A stretch of 64,000 nt of DNA from Bradyrhizobium centrolobii (GTDB lineage: Bacteria; Pseudomonadota; Alphaproteobacteria; Rhizobiales; Xanthobacteraceae): NCBI RefSeq assembly GCF_001641635.1, contig NZ_LUUB01000040.1, forward strand, positions 1-64,000, read 5' to 3'. The notes beneath the pieces were generated by a model that searched no databases, was not told where the DNA came from, and saw nothing but the letters and a program-made list of their open reading frames with translations. This document shows positions 33,745-43,831 of the stretch, one piece after another; positions within the stretch are counted from its first letter, which is position 1; every line of letters starts with the position of its first letter. The position numbers and the translations under genes are program-made.

Positions 33745-36700
33745 TCAGATCACCAGCAGAACGCCTCGGGTCGGCAGGTTTGTGGCCTGCCTCACGGCCG
33801 TTGAGTACCATCGGACCTGATCAAGATACCGGTCAGATGACCCTTCAAGCTCGCGATCGGTTTTAAAATCGACCACTGTCCAACCGGCGAAGTCGGGTGC
33901 CTCATGCTGGAAGGCAAGGTCGACTACCCCTTCGACAAGGCTTCCGCTGTCGGTTCTAAGCAGGACGGGGACCTCACGGCGTAGTCGTCCACTTCGGGCA
34001 GAAGCCGCCGCCGTTCGCAGTATGGGATGGGCAAGCGCCCGCGAAACGGTCGCAACGGCAGCGTCGATTTCCTCCTCCGTTGCGCCGAGAGTCCTGCCCT
34101 GGACGACAGCCGTCTTCTTCAGTGCATCAGTACTCGATTCCAGGTCGATCAATGCGAGCAGAGCATGCACAAGGGTGCCAAAGCGCCGTCCGCCAGGCCG
34201 ATCAACGTCGTCGCGCTCCAAGACGTGCACGTCGACGCTGGGCTCGGTGCGCAATTCGCTTCCTTCGGAGCTGCGAACCAGCGCAGTGACCGTCTGAACC
34301 TGCACCGACGGTTCAGAGCCCCTTGCCAACAAAGTTCGGCGTTCTGTCTTCCACGTTTCGTAATTCCGTGTGCTCTCGGCAGCAGTGACACCGCCACTAT
34401 CAATTTCCAGCAGCCGTTGATGCCGAAGCGGCGCCAATTGTTCGATTTCCAGATCGAGCGACGCCGGGTCCCACCAGGTCACTAGCGCTGCATCCGGCTC
34501 GGTCATGTGCAGACCCGGCCTTACTGATCCCGCCACCGGTCGTTTGCCTTTCGGCCCTCGCCCAAGCACGCTTTCCTCGCCAAATGGCGGACAACCAGGG
34601 GCGGGCATCGAATTCCGACGCGCGGCATCCGAAGGATAGAGCACCGCGTTGAGCACCTCGAACCAGCCCTCAATCGGCTCGTCTCCACAGGACGGTACCA
34701 CCAGTAGATCCCGTGCTCGGGTCGCGGCCACGTACGCGACGCGGATGGCTTCGGCACGGTCGCGCTTTATTTCCAGATCGCCTGCCTCCAGGAGCTCGAT
34801 CGGGTTCGCTCCGCAAAGCTGCTCGAGCCAAAGGGATCGAGACGAGTCAATGTGCCGGCTTGGCCGATCGCGTGTGGCCGAGTATGTTGGATCTCCGAGG
34901 ATGACGATCGGAAACTCCAATCCCTTGGCCTTGTAGACAGTCATCACCCGCACGCCTTCGGTCCCCTCCTCGACGATCGGGGCTTCGTCAACCTCCCCGC
35001 GTTCGGCATCAGCTTCGATGCTCTCGACGAAGGCGCGGAAAGAAGAGGCGCGCCGCTCAGAGTGCCGAGCGGTATCGACCAGCCTCTGACAATTGGCAAG
35101 CGCTTGCTCGCCGTTCTGCCAGAGGGCGATGCCGGCTTGGGCTCGGACGGCTTGCAAGAGCATCGTGAGTGTCTCTGCGATTGGCCGGCTATTGCGTCCG
35201 ACGTGAAGCCGCCGCAGGAGATCCAAGGCATCAGCAACTTCCAAGCTCTTGGGATCAAGAACGGCGCGATCGACGGTGCGCATCGGATTGAGGCGCCGGA
35301 TCTTGAGTGCCTCGTCCTTACCAATATGTTGTCTGAAGAGGAGAAGGGCCTCGTCACTCAGCGCAAATAGAGGACCGCGTAGCGTCGCAAAGACCTTAAG
35401 CTCGTCATCCGGCCACTCAATCGCCGTAATGGCGTTACGAAGCGCGATAACCTCTTCACGATCGTGGAACGAGCGACCACCGACAAGGACGTGAGGTATG
35501 CGCCTTCCTTCCAATTCACGCACGTACGGTCGCGTGACATCGGTCCGGAAGCTTTGGAAACGACGGAATAGAATCGCGATATGCCGAGGTCGGATCGGTA
35601 CCAGGTGACCCGCCTCCTCTTCGACCGTCCATCCGCTCTTATTGATCAACCAGTCGATAAAGGCACCTACGGCGCCGGGCAGCGATTCGTTGATGCAATA
35701 GCCGGTGACCTTCCCGTAATCGCTGTATGGTTTCGGAACGGGTAGTGCGACGATCGTCGGGCGATCGGCCACCTCGGGCCTCTGACGTTCTAGAGGCACA
35801 TAGCCGTCTGCCTCCTCATCGGCAGCAATTGCGGGCGCGAACGCAGCATTGACAAATTTTTGGATCGAGGGCAGCGCGCGAAAGCTCGTCGTGAGGTGAA
35901 GCAGCTCGGCACCCACGTCAAGAAGACGCTTTTTGATCTCTCCATACAAAGCCACATCTGCTCGCCGGAAGCGATAGATGGATTGCTTTGGATCCCCGAC
36001 GAGAAACAACTTGCCAGGCACCGGTCGGGCCGCGCGCCAATCCGTAATTGAGTGATCGTCGGCCGCGAGCAAGAGCAGAATCTCGGCCTGCAAAGGATCC
36101 GTGTCCTGAAACTCGTCGACAAAAAAGTGCGTGAAGCGGTTCTGTAGCTCTCGTCTCACCGTCCCGTCGTCTCGGATAAGGTCGCGCGTCTTGACGAGAA
36201 GGTCCAGAAAATCGAGAGAACCTGATTTCGCTTTCAAGAGCTCGTATTCCGCAATGGCATCCTGCAAAGCGACGTGGACTAATGGGGCAAGATCGGCATC
36301 GCTCGACGCAACGAACGCTTTCAATTTGGACCGCACACCGTCTCGGCGCGCCAAGACTTCGTCACGGGAGAGATGTCCAAAGGTCGTCTTCGCTGCCCCT
36401 TTATGGTCCCATCCCCTAAACCTCCTTTTGTTTGTAGCGAGCTCACGCAGCTCGGCTTCGAGTCCATCATAGTCACGCCCGCGGACAGCCTCGAGACGAA
36501 TCGCCTCTCGCACAAACAATGCGATCTCGTGCAGGTTGCGGGTAAGCCAATCGTTTTCCCACGAGCTTGTGGATGCGAGCTCTCCCAACTCGGCGAGTTC
36601 GTCGATTAACTCGTCGATTGAACTGTCGCGGTCAAACGGGTCCCGGCGCCAGGGCTGAGCGAAGTCACGATGTTTGCAAAGCGTGTGCATTGCGGTCCGC

Positions 36701-37224
36701 AGTTGCTCGTGCGGAGCTTCCCAACCCGATCGCCGGCGCAAGATGCGCTTTGGTCCTTCTGGCGGATCGGCCAATATCTCTTGTAGCCAACGCTCAAAAG
36801 CCTCGTTTGCGACTGCTTCGGCAGCCTCTTCGTCGAGCATCTTGAAGAGTGGATCGACGCCGGCCTCGACCGGCCGCTCGCTTAGAAGATCGCCACAGAA
36901 TGCATGGATGGTACCTATGCGGGCGAGCTCCAATTCTTCTAGCGCCTGGTCTAGGCGATTGCGCTCCAAAGGGATGGCATCCACTCGCGCCTTCTCGATT
37001 TCAAGGCGAAGGCGCAGCTTCATTTCGCCAGCCGCCTTTTCTGTAAACGTGACCGCAACCGTTCGGGCCAGCGTGCCTTGTCCGCTACGGATCAGTCCGA
37101 CGATCCGGCCGACCAGGACAGTAGTCTTTCCGGTGCCCGCCGCTGCTTCGACGAAGAATGTCGTTCCATATTCTGTGAGGATCCGAGCTCGCGCCCTTGC
37201 GTCGGAGAGGTCGCTCATTTCCAT
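33745..37224 (-). CDS. AddA-like helicase-nuclease
   Basis: A 1159-aa protein. Superfamily 1 helicase motifs: Walker A AAAGTGKTT at residue ~30, DEFQDTDPLQ near 369, GDPKQSIYRFRRAD, VYKAKGLEFPIVILG and AATRARDLLVVP. The C-terminal PD-(D/E)XK nuclease motif is EGVVDLAFQHE followed by VVDFKTD (near 1123). This matches AddA, the helicase-nuclease half of the AddAB end-processing enzyme. It overlaps the AddB-like gene by 10 bp. The sequence appears less GC-rich than the element core. A chromosomal addAB probably also exists elsewhere; this would be a second, defence- or repair-related copy (inference). Confidence 0.86.
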   Translation of the reverse strand: MEMSDLSDARARARILTEYGTTFFVEAAAGTGKTTVLVGRIVGLIRSGQGTLARTVAVTFTEKAAGEMKLRLRLEIEKARVDAIPLERNRLDQALEELELARIGTIHAFCGDLLSERPVEAGVDPLFKMLDEEAAEAVANEAFERWLQEILADPPEGPKRILRRRSGWEAPHEQLRTAMHTLCKHRDFAQPWRRDPFDRDSSIDELIDELAELGELASTSSWENDWLTRNLHEIALFVREAIRLEAVRGRDYDGLEAELRELATNKRRFRGWDHKGAAKTTFGHLSRDEVLARRDGVRSKLKAFVASSDADLAPLVHVALQDAIAEYELLKAKSGSLDFLDLLVKTRDLIRDDGTVRRELQNRFTHFFVDEFQDTDPLQAEILLLLAADDHSITDWRAARPVPGKLFLVGDPKQSIYRFRRADVALYGEIKKRLLDVGAELLHLTTSFRALPSIQKFVNAAFAPAIAADEEADGYVPLERQRPEVADRPTIVALPVPKPYSDYGKVTGYCINESLPGAVGAFIDWLINKSGWTVEEEAGHLVPIRPRHIAILFRRFQSFRTDVTRPYVRELEGRRIPHVLVGGRSFHDREEVIALRNAITAIEWPDDELKVFATLRGPLFALSDEALLLFRQHIGKDEALKIRRLNPMRTVDRAVLDPKSLEVADALDLLRRLHVGRNSRPIAETLTMLLQAVRAQAGIALWQNGEQALANCQRLVDTARHSERRASSFRAFVESIEADAERGEVDEAPIVEEGTEGVRVMTVYKAKGLEFPIVILGDPTYSATRDRPSRHIDSSRSLWLEQLCGANPIELLEAGDLEIKRDRAEAIRVAYVAATRARDLLVVPSCGDEPIEGWFEVLNAVLYPSDAARRNSMPAPGCPPFGEESVLGRGPKGKRPVAGSVRPGLHMTEPDAALVTWWDPASLDLEIEQLAPLRHQRLLEIDSGGVTAAESTRNYETWKTERRTLLARGSEPSVQVQTVTALVRSSEGSELRTEPSVDVHVLERDDVDRPGGRRFGTLVHALLALIDLESSTDALKKTAVVQGRTLGATEEEIDAAVATVSRALAHPILRTAAASARSGRLRREVPVLLRTDSGSLVEGVVDLAFQHEAPDFAGWTVVDFKTDRELEGSSDRYLDQVRWYSTAVRQATNLPTRGVLLVI

Positions 37225-40200
37225 GCCCTTAACCCCTGGAGCAACTCAAGATCGCCTTGCGGCTTCCGTGCTGAGCGCAATTCCTCGTACGGGCCGCAGA
37301 CGGCTCGATAGTCGCAGCTCTCGCATTGACCCTCGCTGGGCGCAGCGGGCAAAAACGGTCGTTCGATGGCCTGCCCGATCGCGGTCGCGACCTCAACGGC
37401 CGCATTGCGTGCACGCTCGTCGAGCGCAACGACCTGCTCCGAGAATTGGCCGGCGGATGTGCAAAAGTACAAGCGACCCTCGGAGACCTCACCCTCTCCG
37501 GCAAACAGCTTCTCCGCGGCAAGAGCGTACAATACCGGCTGCAACGACCTTCCACCTTCGATAACCAAATCGTTCGCCCCGACACACTTTCCTGTTTTGT
37601 GATCGATCACCCTAAACAATCCACTGGAATGACGCTCTACGAGGTCTATCGAGCCGCGAAGTTGGATGCCACAATCAAGGCCTACTGCTTCGGGCACTGA
37701 GCGACGGTCAGCGTCGCGATCCGGGGCACGCCAGTGCGGTAGCCCGAAAGAAAGTTCGAAGTGCCGCGGGACGAACCCAGAGGTGTCCTCACTCATCCGC
37801 CGCAACCACTCTCTCAAATCGGCGCGGATTGCAGCCACTGCGTTTTTCCATACCTGATCAATGGCCGGCGCCAGGTCGTCCTCATGGCGCGAGGCAACCT
37901 CTGTAATAACCTCCTCGAGCAACAATCGTGCTCGTTCGAGATTGCCCGGTCTGACCGGGAGGAGGCCCTCGGACGTCAAGCGCGCAAACAGTTCAAATTG
38001 GACATCGTGAATGAGTGAACCGCGCTGAAGCGGATCGAGATCGTCAATTGCAATCGGAATATCACGCGGGGCGATGCCGTGGATGGCGTGGATGAAAAAG
38101 CTGTACGGACAACGCGAAAAACTCTGAAGGGTGGTCGGGGAGTAGCTCCGAGCGCTGAGGGCGTGCTTTACCATCACCGCACGAACTTCTGTCGACGAAC
38201 TCAGCAAACCGTCGGAAACGGTCCAACCGCGGCTCCATCGCTGGTAGCGGCTGCGGAGTGCACGAGCGAGATGCGGATTCGCCGTCAATAGATAACGCGC
38301 GCCTCCGGCGCCTCCTTCCGGCCGGTTCATGAGATCGTCGATGATTGCGAGATCATGCTCAGCATCGTCAATGGCTGCGCTCGGATCGCGCGGCGCCGGC
38401 CACCCCAGACGACTGGCAGCTGCTGTCTCAGCTCGGCGCGCAAGCTCTCCGAAATCGGGAAGGCGGCCTTCTGCTGATCTCACGGCTTCGAGGGCGTAAA
38501 ATGAAGGGACCCGCGATCGCGCCTGATCGAGATCAATGCGAGGGTAAGAAAAGAATATACGCTGCTCGGCCGCACCGGCGGCCAGCGAGAGCGTAAGGCG
38601 CTCCCGGTCAAGACGTGCTTGGTTAGTTACAAGGTCGGCGCTGATCCGCTCGCGGACGGCGTCCAGCAAGATCGGTTCCTCAACGATCTTGCTCGGAAAC
38701 ATCTTCTCAGCAAGGCCAGGAACGAAGACGGCATCAAAACTAAGTCCTCGCGCGGCCTCAATGGGACCAACAAAAAGTCTTCCGTACCGCTGCGAGAGCG
38801 GAGGCTCAGCAGCCTCCAAGAGCAGGTTTTGCAAAACTGCAAGAACTTCTCTCAATCCCACCGGGCCGACCGAAGCCATGGGTTCTAGTTCCGCTAACAC
38901 CGCTAGTACGCGGTGCGGCCGCTTGAGACTGCGAGCGGCCAGCACGCCTAGTCTGTCAAGCCACTCCCGCCAAGGAGCAGCAGTAGGTAGGCTATCAAGC
39001 TCATCGATGAGCGGCAGGGCATAGGACGAAAACGCCGCCAGATCGTCTAACTCTCGCGAAATCGCCGCAACCTGCATCTCATCTTGTCGATCGAGATCGA
39101 CAAGCCTGCGGCGCAGGTCGTTGGCGAGTCCATCGAGCCGGCGCCGCCAGCGGTCGCGTCCTCCGATTACAGCCGAGTCCACAAGCAACTGCTCCCAACG
39201 TCGCGGGGCCCGGAGCTGTCCCTCTCGTACGGGCGCGTCGGGAGAACTCGTTTCGGCAACGCGTTCTGCCGGGAATATGGCGGAGTTACCTCCAGGATCC
39301 GTCAGGAGACCCGGGACAACTTCGGCGTCAGGCGCGACCCACAAATCGCCCCTCGGTGGAGCCTCGGGTGGCGCGCCATCGGTTACAGCATCAGGCACCT
39401 GGCCGAGCGAAAGGTACTCAGCAAATTTTCCGGCCGAAAGGCCTTCAGCGGCACATTCCAGCAAAGCGAAGAAGGCGCGACCGACCGGGTCAGGTCGCAA
39501 GGCGCCGCGCGCAAAGTGAACCGGGATTTCCGAGCGGGAGAATGCTTCGGCCAGGTGGGAACGATAGACGTCGGGCGAACGCAACAAGACGGCGATACGA
39601 TCAAACGAGACGCCGTCGCGGGCGAGCGCCAGAACCCGGCGCGCAATCTCGACGCACTCGCGCCCTTCGCCCGGCGCTGAGAATATCTCAATCTCGTTAG
39701 ATGCCTCGATTTCGGAAGGTTTCTCGTGTTCGTTGAAAAGATGACGTTGGAGCCGAGCGAGCGCGCCGGCCACTTTGCCGCCCGCCGCACCGCCTGCAAA
39801 AAGGTCGAGATTCTCAATTCTGAAACCTAACCGATCGCGAAAGCGTTCAAGGGTATTCGTATCTGCACTAGGTATTGTCGCCAGCATTGCAGGCGCCGCA
39901 CCGGTAAGCGCCGCCACTAGGGCAAGTTCGGCTTCTGTCGATATCTGCACATCGAGAAACAGGATCGGCAGGCCAACAACCCTATGCCGATCAACTCCCG
40001 CAATTGCGTCGGTGGCGACCGCAAGCGTACCGGGCCAATCAGTGAAGCCACCTTCTGCTAGTTCACGCTCGTATTCGCGGAAGATCGGCACCAGATCTGG
40101 TGCGACGCCCTCAACGTCATTTGACCGCAATCGCGCGGAGCGCAATTCCGCTATCACAGTTGTCATCGCGCGCGGAAATCCGGGCGTCTCATCGACCGAT

Positions 40201-40526
40201 TGGTAACGACCAAGTTTGCCCTCGATCCTTAGCCGGTGGATTAGTCGGGCAACAATCGCTTCCGTCCCAACTCGGCTTAGGGAGACCAGCTCTCGTGCTG
40301 CAAGCAACGGGGCCGCAATTGTAGCAGCCACTTGTGGCAAACTGAGCCTGTGCCATCCGAATGCAGCACCCCTGTCTTGAACAACTTGGCGAGCAAGCTC
40401 ATTGGCACCGTCCAACGTCGCTCCGACGACAAGGACTTCTTCGCTCTCGAGCCGGCTGGTCAGCCATATCTTGGCTCGTGCGATTCGGCGCCTGCTCGTG
40501 ACTGAAACAGCAACTGTCGGGTTCAT
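37215..40526 (-). CDS. AddB-like nuclease with Fe-S cluster cysteines
   Basis: An 1103-aa protein. A helicase-like N terminus without a good Walker A is followed by a RecB-type nuclease: SIDLVERHSSGLFRVIDHKTGK near residue 960. Cys residues SRCPYSFF and CESCDYRAVC form the likely 4Fe-4S site of AddB. It is the partner of the AddA-like protein and comes first in the operon. I chose the ATG at 40526 (MNPTVAV) instead of the TTG 6 nt upstream. Confidence 0.85.
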   Translation of the reverse strand: MNPTVAVSVTSRRRIARAKIWLTSRLESEEVLVVGATLDGANELARQVVQDRGAAFGWHRLSLPQVAATIAAPLLAARELVSLSRVGTEAIVARLIHRLRIEGKLGRYQSVDETPGFPRAMTTVIAELRSARLRSNDVEGVAPDLVPIFREYERELAEGGFTDWPGTLAVATDAIAGVDRHRVVGLPILFLDVQISTEAELALVAALTGAAPAMLATIPSADTNTLERFRDRLGFRIENLDLFAGGAAGGKVAGALARLQRHLFNEHEKPSEIEASNEIEIFSAPGEGRECVEIARRVLALARDGVSFDRIAVLLRSPDVYRSHLAEAFSRSEIPVHFARGALRPDPVGRAFFALLECAAEGLSAGKFAEYLSLGQVPDAVTDGAPPEAPPRGDLWVAPDAEVVPGLLTDPGGNSAIFPAERVAETSSPDAPVREGQLRAPRRWEQLLVDSAVIGGRDRWRRRLDGLANDLRRRLVDLDRQDEMQVAAISRELDDLAAFSSYALPLIDELDSLPTAAPWREWLDRLGVLAARSLKRPHRVLAVLAELEPMASVGPVGLREVLAVLQNLLLEAAEPPLSQRYGRLFVGPIEAARGLSFDAVFVPGLAEKMFPSKIVEEPILLDAVRERISADLVTNQARLDRERLTLSLAAGAAEQRIFFSYPRIDLDQARSRVPSFYALEAVRSAEGRLPDFGELARRAETAAASRLGWPAPRDPSAAIDDAEHDLAIIDDLMNRPEGGAGGARYLLTANPHLARALRSRYQRWSRGWTVSDGLLSSSTEVRAVMVKHALSARSYSPTTLQSFSRCPYSFFIHAIHGIAPRDIPIAIDDLDPLQRGSLIHDVQFELFARLTSEGLLPVRPGNLERARLLLEEVITEVASRHEDDLAPAIDQVWKNAVAAIRADLREWLRRMSEDTSGFVPRHFELSFGLPHWRAPDRDADRRSVPEAVGLDCGIQLRGSIDLVERHSSGLFRVIDHKTGKCVGANDLVIEGGRSLQPVLYALAAEKLFAGEGEVSEGRLYFCTSAGQFSEQVVALDERARNAAVEVATAIGQAIERPFLPAAPSEGQCESCDYRAVCGPYEELRSARKPQGDLELLQGLRAWK

Positions 40527-40793
40527 CAACAAAGTGCACCAGCTTTCGGCACGAATTTCATTGGAGCCTACTTATCATGGCCGTTTACGGACAACACTCC
40601 GCTTACGGTCAAGAAAAGGATGTGCCCGACCCATTTATTGCAATTAACGCAACTGCTCGATGCGTCGCGTATGCGGGCCGTCTTGCTCATGTCGCTCCTC
40701 CACAGCAACCGTATCCGAAGGCTTGGATGCCTTACCATGTGGGGATGTATTCCTGCTAAAGCCTACCAGACGTGAACGAAAGCCCGATCGTTA
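40527..40793. other. 267-bp gap between the CBASS effector and the AddB-like gene
   Basis: No gene is supported here; a 60-aa plus-strand frame (40577-40759) lacks a ribosome site and resembles nothing. The promoter of the AddB-like operon should lie here, but I see no clear -35/-10 pair. Confidence 0.4.
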
Positions 40794-41561
40794 TTAGAGC
40801 CCAAGCGCTGCTCGAACCTTTGCCCAATCTGCGTCAGTCCGGCCCGTGTTCTTATTGAAGATGCGCGAAGAGAGGGAAATCGCTGCGGTTGCTTTCACGA
40901 TCTCATATCGACCAACCGCCTCGATCGAGAAGGCGTCGAGCTGACCATTGGTCTGAAACTGACGGTACACGTCGTCATAGGTACGCTCGCACTCGCGACG
41001 CAGCCATTCGAGTCTGAACCACCGCGACACGATCTGTTCGCTGAAGACGATCTGCGCGGCAACGGCAATCGTGGCGAGGTCGGTGTTGCGGTTGAAGATG
41101 ACGAGCACGTACAGCAGCACGTACACCACGATCTTGATCCGCTCGATCTTCGCCATCTGCGCGATGGTATCGTGACTGTAGAAGCTGTTTTCGAGCACTT
41201 GCGCCGCGATCCGGCGGGGAACCGACGTCGCGGCGTTGTTGTAGTACCCCGTCGTCTGTTGCGCCGCGAGCGGTTTGCCGAACGCGTGCGCCAGGAAATC
41301 CTGAAAGCGCCGAAATTGAGCTCGCGGCGAGAAGTACAAACGTACCGCAAGCGTCACCCCAAAGAGGGCAATGACGGACAGCGCGAACAGGATTTGCGCG
41401 AGCGCGTAGAGCGATGGATGCTCCTGCTGGCTCACGAGCGGCACAGCGAGCGAGAGGACGGCGGAGACGTAGAACAAAACGTCAGCGGCGGCTTCCGCGG
41501 CTTCGAGCGGCTGGAAATATCGTTCGCCGATCGGATCGACTTTGTGAGGTGTATCAGCCAT
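40794..41561 (-). CDS. CBASS effector with four transmembrane segments (S-4TM type)
   Basis: A 255-aa membrane protein. Two hydrophobic helices lie at residues ~27-45 and 51-76, and two more near 140-160 and 162-180. A cytosolic helical region follows. The pattern matches the SMODS-associating 4TM effector (S_4TM) family, which is thought to permeabilise the inner membrane upon second-messenger binding. Its start overlaps the nucleotidyltransferase by 8 bp, so it is the effector of that CBASS unit. Activity on the membrane is inferred. Confidence 0.85.
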   Translation of the reverse strand: MADTPHKVDPIGERYFQPLEAAEAAADVLFYVSAVLSLAVPLVSQQEHPSLYALAQILFALSVIALFGVTLAVRLYFSPRAQFRRFQDFLAHAFGKPLAAQQTTGYYNNAATSVPRRIAAQVLENSFYSHDTIAQMAKIERIKIVVYVLLYVLVIFNRNTDLATIAVAAQIVFSEQIVSRWFRLEWLRRECERTYDDVYRQFQTNGQLDAFSIEAVGRYEIVKATAAISLSSRIFNKNTGRTDADWAKVRAALGL

Positions 41562-42417
41562 AGGCGGGGTACTTGTCTCCAAAAATTTGCTTCCATGCGG
41601 TGATTGCGGCCTGGTGATCGCTGTTCGCACCGTGGGTCGCATACCACGCCGTCAGGCTTTTGGCTTTCGCTGCCTCCAATCGCTTCACGGCCTCCGCGCG
41701 TGCGGCATCCGTCAGATACGCGTCGGCGTAGTTGACCTCGTACCAGAGGGATGACTTCACCAGATTGATGGCGTTGTCGAAGAACAGATGGATGTTCCAC
41801 GGCAGGTCGTCGAGGTTCGTGTGGAAGATGTCCAGCGCCAAGACTTCGATGTGGTAGCTCGTCAGGTATCCGCTGTGGATGCGGTTCCAGTGCTTGATCA
41901 TTTTGATGATGCGCCGGAAGTTCTGCCCGCAATCTGTTGAGCGGGATTCGATCGCGTTGGCGTGCTTCTTTGGACGGCTCGGCATCCAGCCTTCGGTATT
42001 CGAATTTGGCACTTCGTAATGTGTGACATTCTGGTTGTTGTCGACGACTCGGCTGACGGGCACGATGTCGACGTTCGGCCACGTGTCGTAATACAGGGTG
42101 ACCGCCTGCCCATTGCTGCGCACGCCGGTGCGATACTCGGCCAGCGAGTTGCGGACGTTCTGCAGAACGGTGCTCGGTTTCTTATCCTTGATGTGCTTGC
42201 CGAAGTGAAGCACCACCATCACATCGAGATCGGCATGACCTTTCAGTGCGGTGAATTTCGGAATCGAGCCGGTTCCAAATGAATCAAGAATCTCGAAGTC
42301 GTTCTTGAGCAGTTCGACGATCCGCTCGCGGCGTTTGTTCGCGGTTTCGCGGTAGTCGCCAGAGAGGTTGATCTGCTCGTAAAAGGTATTGAAAGCTGCG
42401 TCGACCGTATATGCCAT
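41554..42417 (-). CDS. CD-NTase (SMODS nucleotidyltransferase) of CBASS
   Basis: A 287-aa cGAS/DncV-like enzyme making a cyclic oligonucleotide signal on phage infection. Catalytic motif: FGTGSIPKFTALKGHADLDVMV, with Gly50-Ser51 and Asp63/Asp65, and a third Asp117 in YYDTWPNVDIVP. The following substrate-binding helices (GWMPSRPKKHANAIESRS) are typical. No ribosome site is visible before the ATG; a GTG start at 42435 is possible. A 110-bp gap separates it from the E1 gene, so it may have its own promoter. Confidence 0.9.
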   Translation of the reverse strand: MAYTVDAAFNTFYEQINLSGDYRETANKRRERIVELLKNDFEILDSFGTGSIPKFTALKGHADLDVMVVLHFGKHIKDKKPSTVLQNVRNSLAEYRTGVRSNGQAVTLYYDTWPNVDIVPVSRVVDNNQNVTHYEVPNSNTEGWMPSRPKKHANAIESRSTDCGQNFRRIIKMIKHWNRIHSGYLTSYHIEVLALDIFHTNLDDLPWNIHLFFDNAINLVKSSLWYEVNYADAYLTDAARAEAVKRLEAAKAKSLTAWYATHGANSDHQAAITAWKQIFGDKYPAYG

Positions 42418-42527
42418 GGGGTGAGCGAACCACACTAATTCCGGAAAACTATAACTGAATTCAACTAAAGCGAGAATTGGCAGATGTCAGGCTCTGCCGG
42501 ATTCTCCGGACGCCGCGTTGTTGATTC

Positions 42528-43325
42528 TCAGCGCCCAAACAGCGGGTCACCTCGTTCACCAGCACTGAAATGCGGACAGGCCCGCCCTGCCAGAGCCATC
42601 ATCCTATTGCTCGGCGCAACCGTGTGGCTGTTGCCGTTGTATTCAAGGTAGACGCTCTGCTGATGTTTCTGGTGCCATGGAGTGACGAGTTGCATGAACA
42701 GGCCCACCGCCGTCGATGCGAGAACACCATTTGGCCAGATGACCTGCGGGTTAAACCCGGCGTCACCGTATCGACGTGCTTCCTCCGCAATGCTTTGCTC
42801 GTCCAGCAAGCCCATGCACCACATGCAGTGTTCTCCGGGCATTGACAGAACCACTTGTCCAGCGATGACGAACTCTGATCCGACCGCATGGACATCCATG
42901 CCGATGTCGATGTACGGAATGAGAAACCGGCGGCAGAATTTTTCGAGCTGATCGCGCTCGGAAAATGAATCCACGCAACCGACAATGGCGTGGCACCGTC
43001 GGAAATCCGAAATGGCCGTCTGCCACGGCCTCGAAACCGGATGAATCTCAACCCCTGTGTTAAGCCCGCGGATGATCCGCTGCGCGACTTTGATTTTCGG
43101 AACAGCACGTGCTGCATCCCGTCGCGTCGCACCGATAAGACGATTCAGATTGTGATCTTCAACGGTGTCGCCATCGGCGACCACGTAGCGCCTCACTCCG
43201 ATATGAGAGAATTGTTGCACGATGTGAGACCCGCCACCTCCGACGCCGACGACGCCCACGATCACGGATGACAGTATCGCTTCGCTGTCAGGTCCCAGAA
43301 AGCCTTGGCGTGAAAAATCTCTCAT
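42528..43325 (-). CDS. bilD: E1-like ThiF-family adenylyltransferase (Bil-like E1)
   Basis: A 265-aa protein. The nucleotide-binding loop GVVGVGGGGSHIV (residues 24-36), Asp51/Asp53 and the NLNR motif (59-62) are characteristic of ThiF/E1. Zinc-type Cys167/Cys170 and Cys250 are present. The protein would activate the ubiquitin-like protein by C-terminal adenylation. It is not fused to an E2 domain, unlike Cap2 of type II CBASS. Its ATG overlaps the JAB gene's stop as ATGA. Confidence 0.87.
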   Translation of the reverse strand: MRDFSRQGFLGPDSEAILSSVIVGVVGVGGGGSHIVQQFSHIGVRRYVVADGDTVEDHNLNRLIGATRRDAARAVPKIKVAQRIIRGLNTGVEIHPVSRPWQTAISDFRRCHAIVGCVDSFSERDQLEKFCRRFLIPYIDIGMDVHAVGSEFVIAGQVVLSMPGEHCMWCMGLLDEQSIAEEARRYGDAGFNPQVIWPNGVLASTAVGLFMQLVTPWHQKHQQSVYLEYNGNSHTVAPSNRMMALAGRACPHFSAGERGDPLFGR

Positions 43326-43831
43326 GATCGCCAGGGCCACCAACGCAACGGCGCGCCGACTTCGACGAAGTCAGAAATCGCGGTCGGCTGCCGGGTGCTT
43401 GGCAGCCAGCAATTGCCGCAGGCCCGATCGATGCTCCATACGACGGCGCCGTGCGGCAGATTCGGCACGACCTTAAAGAAATCGGGCACAAACTTTGCGT
43501 TCTCTCGATTGTCCGTTCTGCTGAATGCCGGCATTCCTTCATGCTCATGCAAATGAACATGGAACATCGACGCCTGGGAGCGGTATGCGACTTCGAGCGC
43601 TTTGCTGATCGCGGCCGAGCCCATCATCGCGCCGACCGTGTCGTCGCGGACATAGTGGTCATCGTCGACCGGATGATAGTCGGTGACTGACAGCGTTATG
43701 CCGCCGGACGGAAGCTCGGCGGGCTTTGCCAAAAAGAAGCCAACCCGTTCGTGGGCGAACCGATGTCGGCGTCGGAGATCGGCGCGTGCGCGATCCAACA
43801 GCTTCCTCTCAATCCTGAATGTGATGTTCAT
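43322..43831 (-). CDS. bilC: JAB/MPN-type isopeptidase (Bil-like deubiquitinase)
   Basis: A 169-aa protein with a JAMM zinc motif: His93-x-His95-x8-Ser104-x2-Asp107 (HLHEHEGMPAFSRTD), and an upstream Glu (Glu28). JAB proteases process UBL precursors or remove UBL from targets. Here the UBL ends GGSS, so this enzyme could expose the Gly-Gly end. It is co-translated with the E2 and E1 genes through ATGA overlaps. Confidence 0.85.
   Translation of the reverse strand: MNITFRIERKLLDRARADLRRRHRFAHERVGFFLAKPAELPSGGITLSVTDYHPVDDDHYVRDDTVGAMMGSAAISKALEVAYRSQASMFHVHLHEHEGMPAFSRTDNRENAKFVPDFFKVVPNLPHGAVVWSIDRACGNCWLPSTRQPTAISDFVEVGAPLRWWPWRS

Noticed and set aside
40577-40759. A 60-aa plus-strand frame in the gap before the AddB-like gene
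   Set aside because: No ribosome site and no resemblance to any known protein.
42528-43831. Standard type II CBASS cap2/cap3
   Set aside because: The E1 has no fused E2 domain and a separate UBL and E2 are present, which fits the Bil arrangement better.
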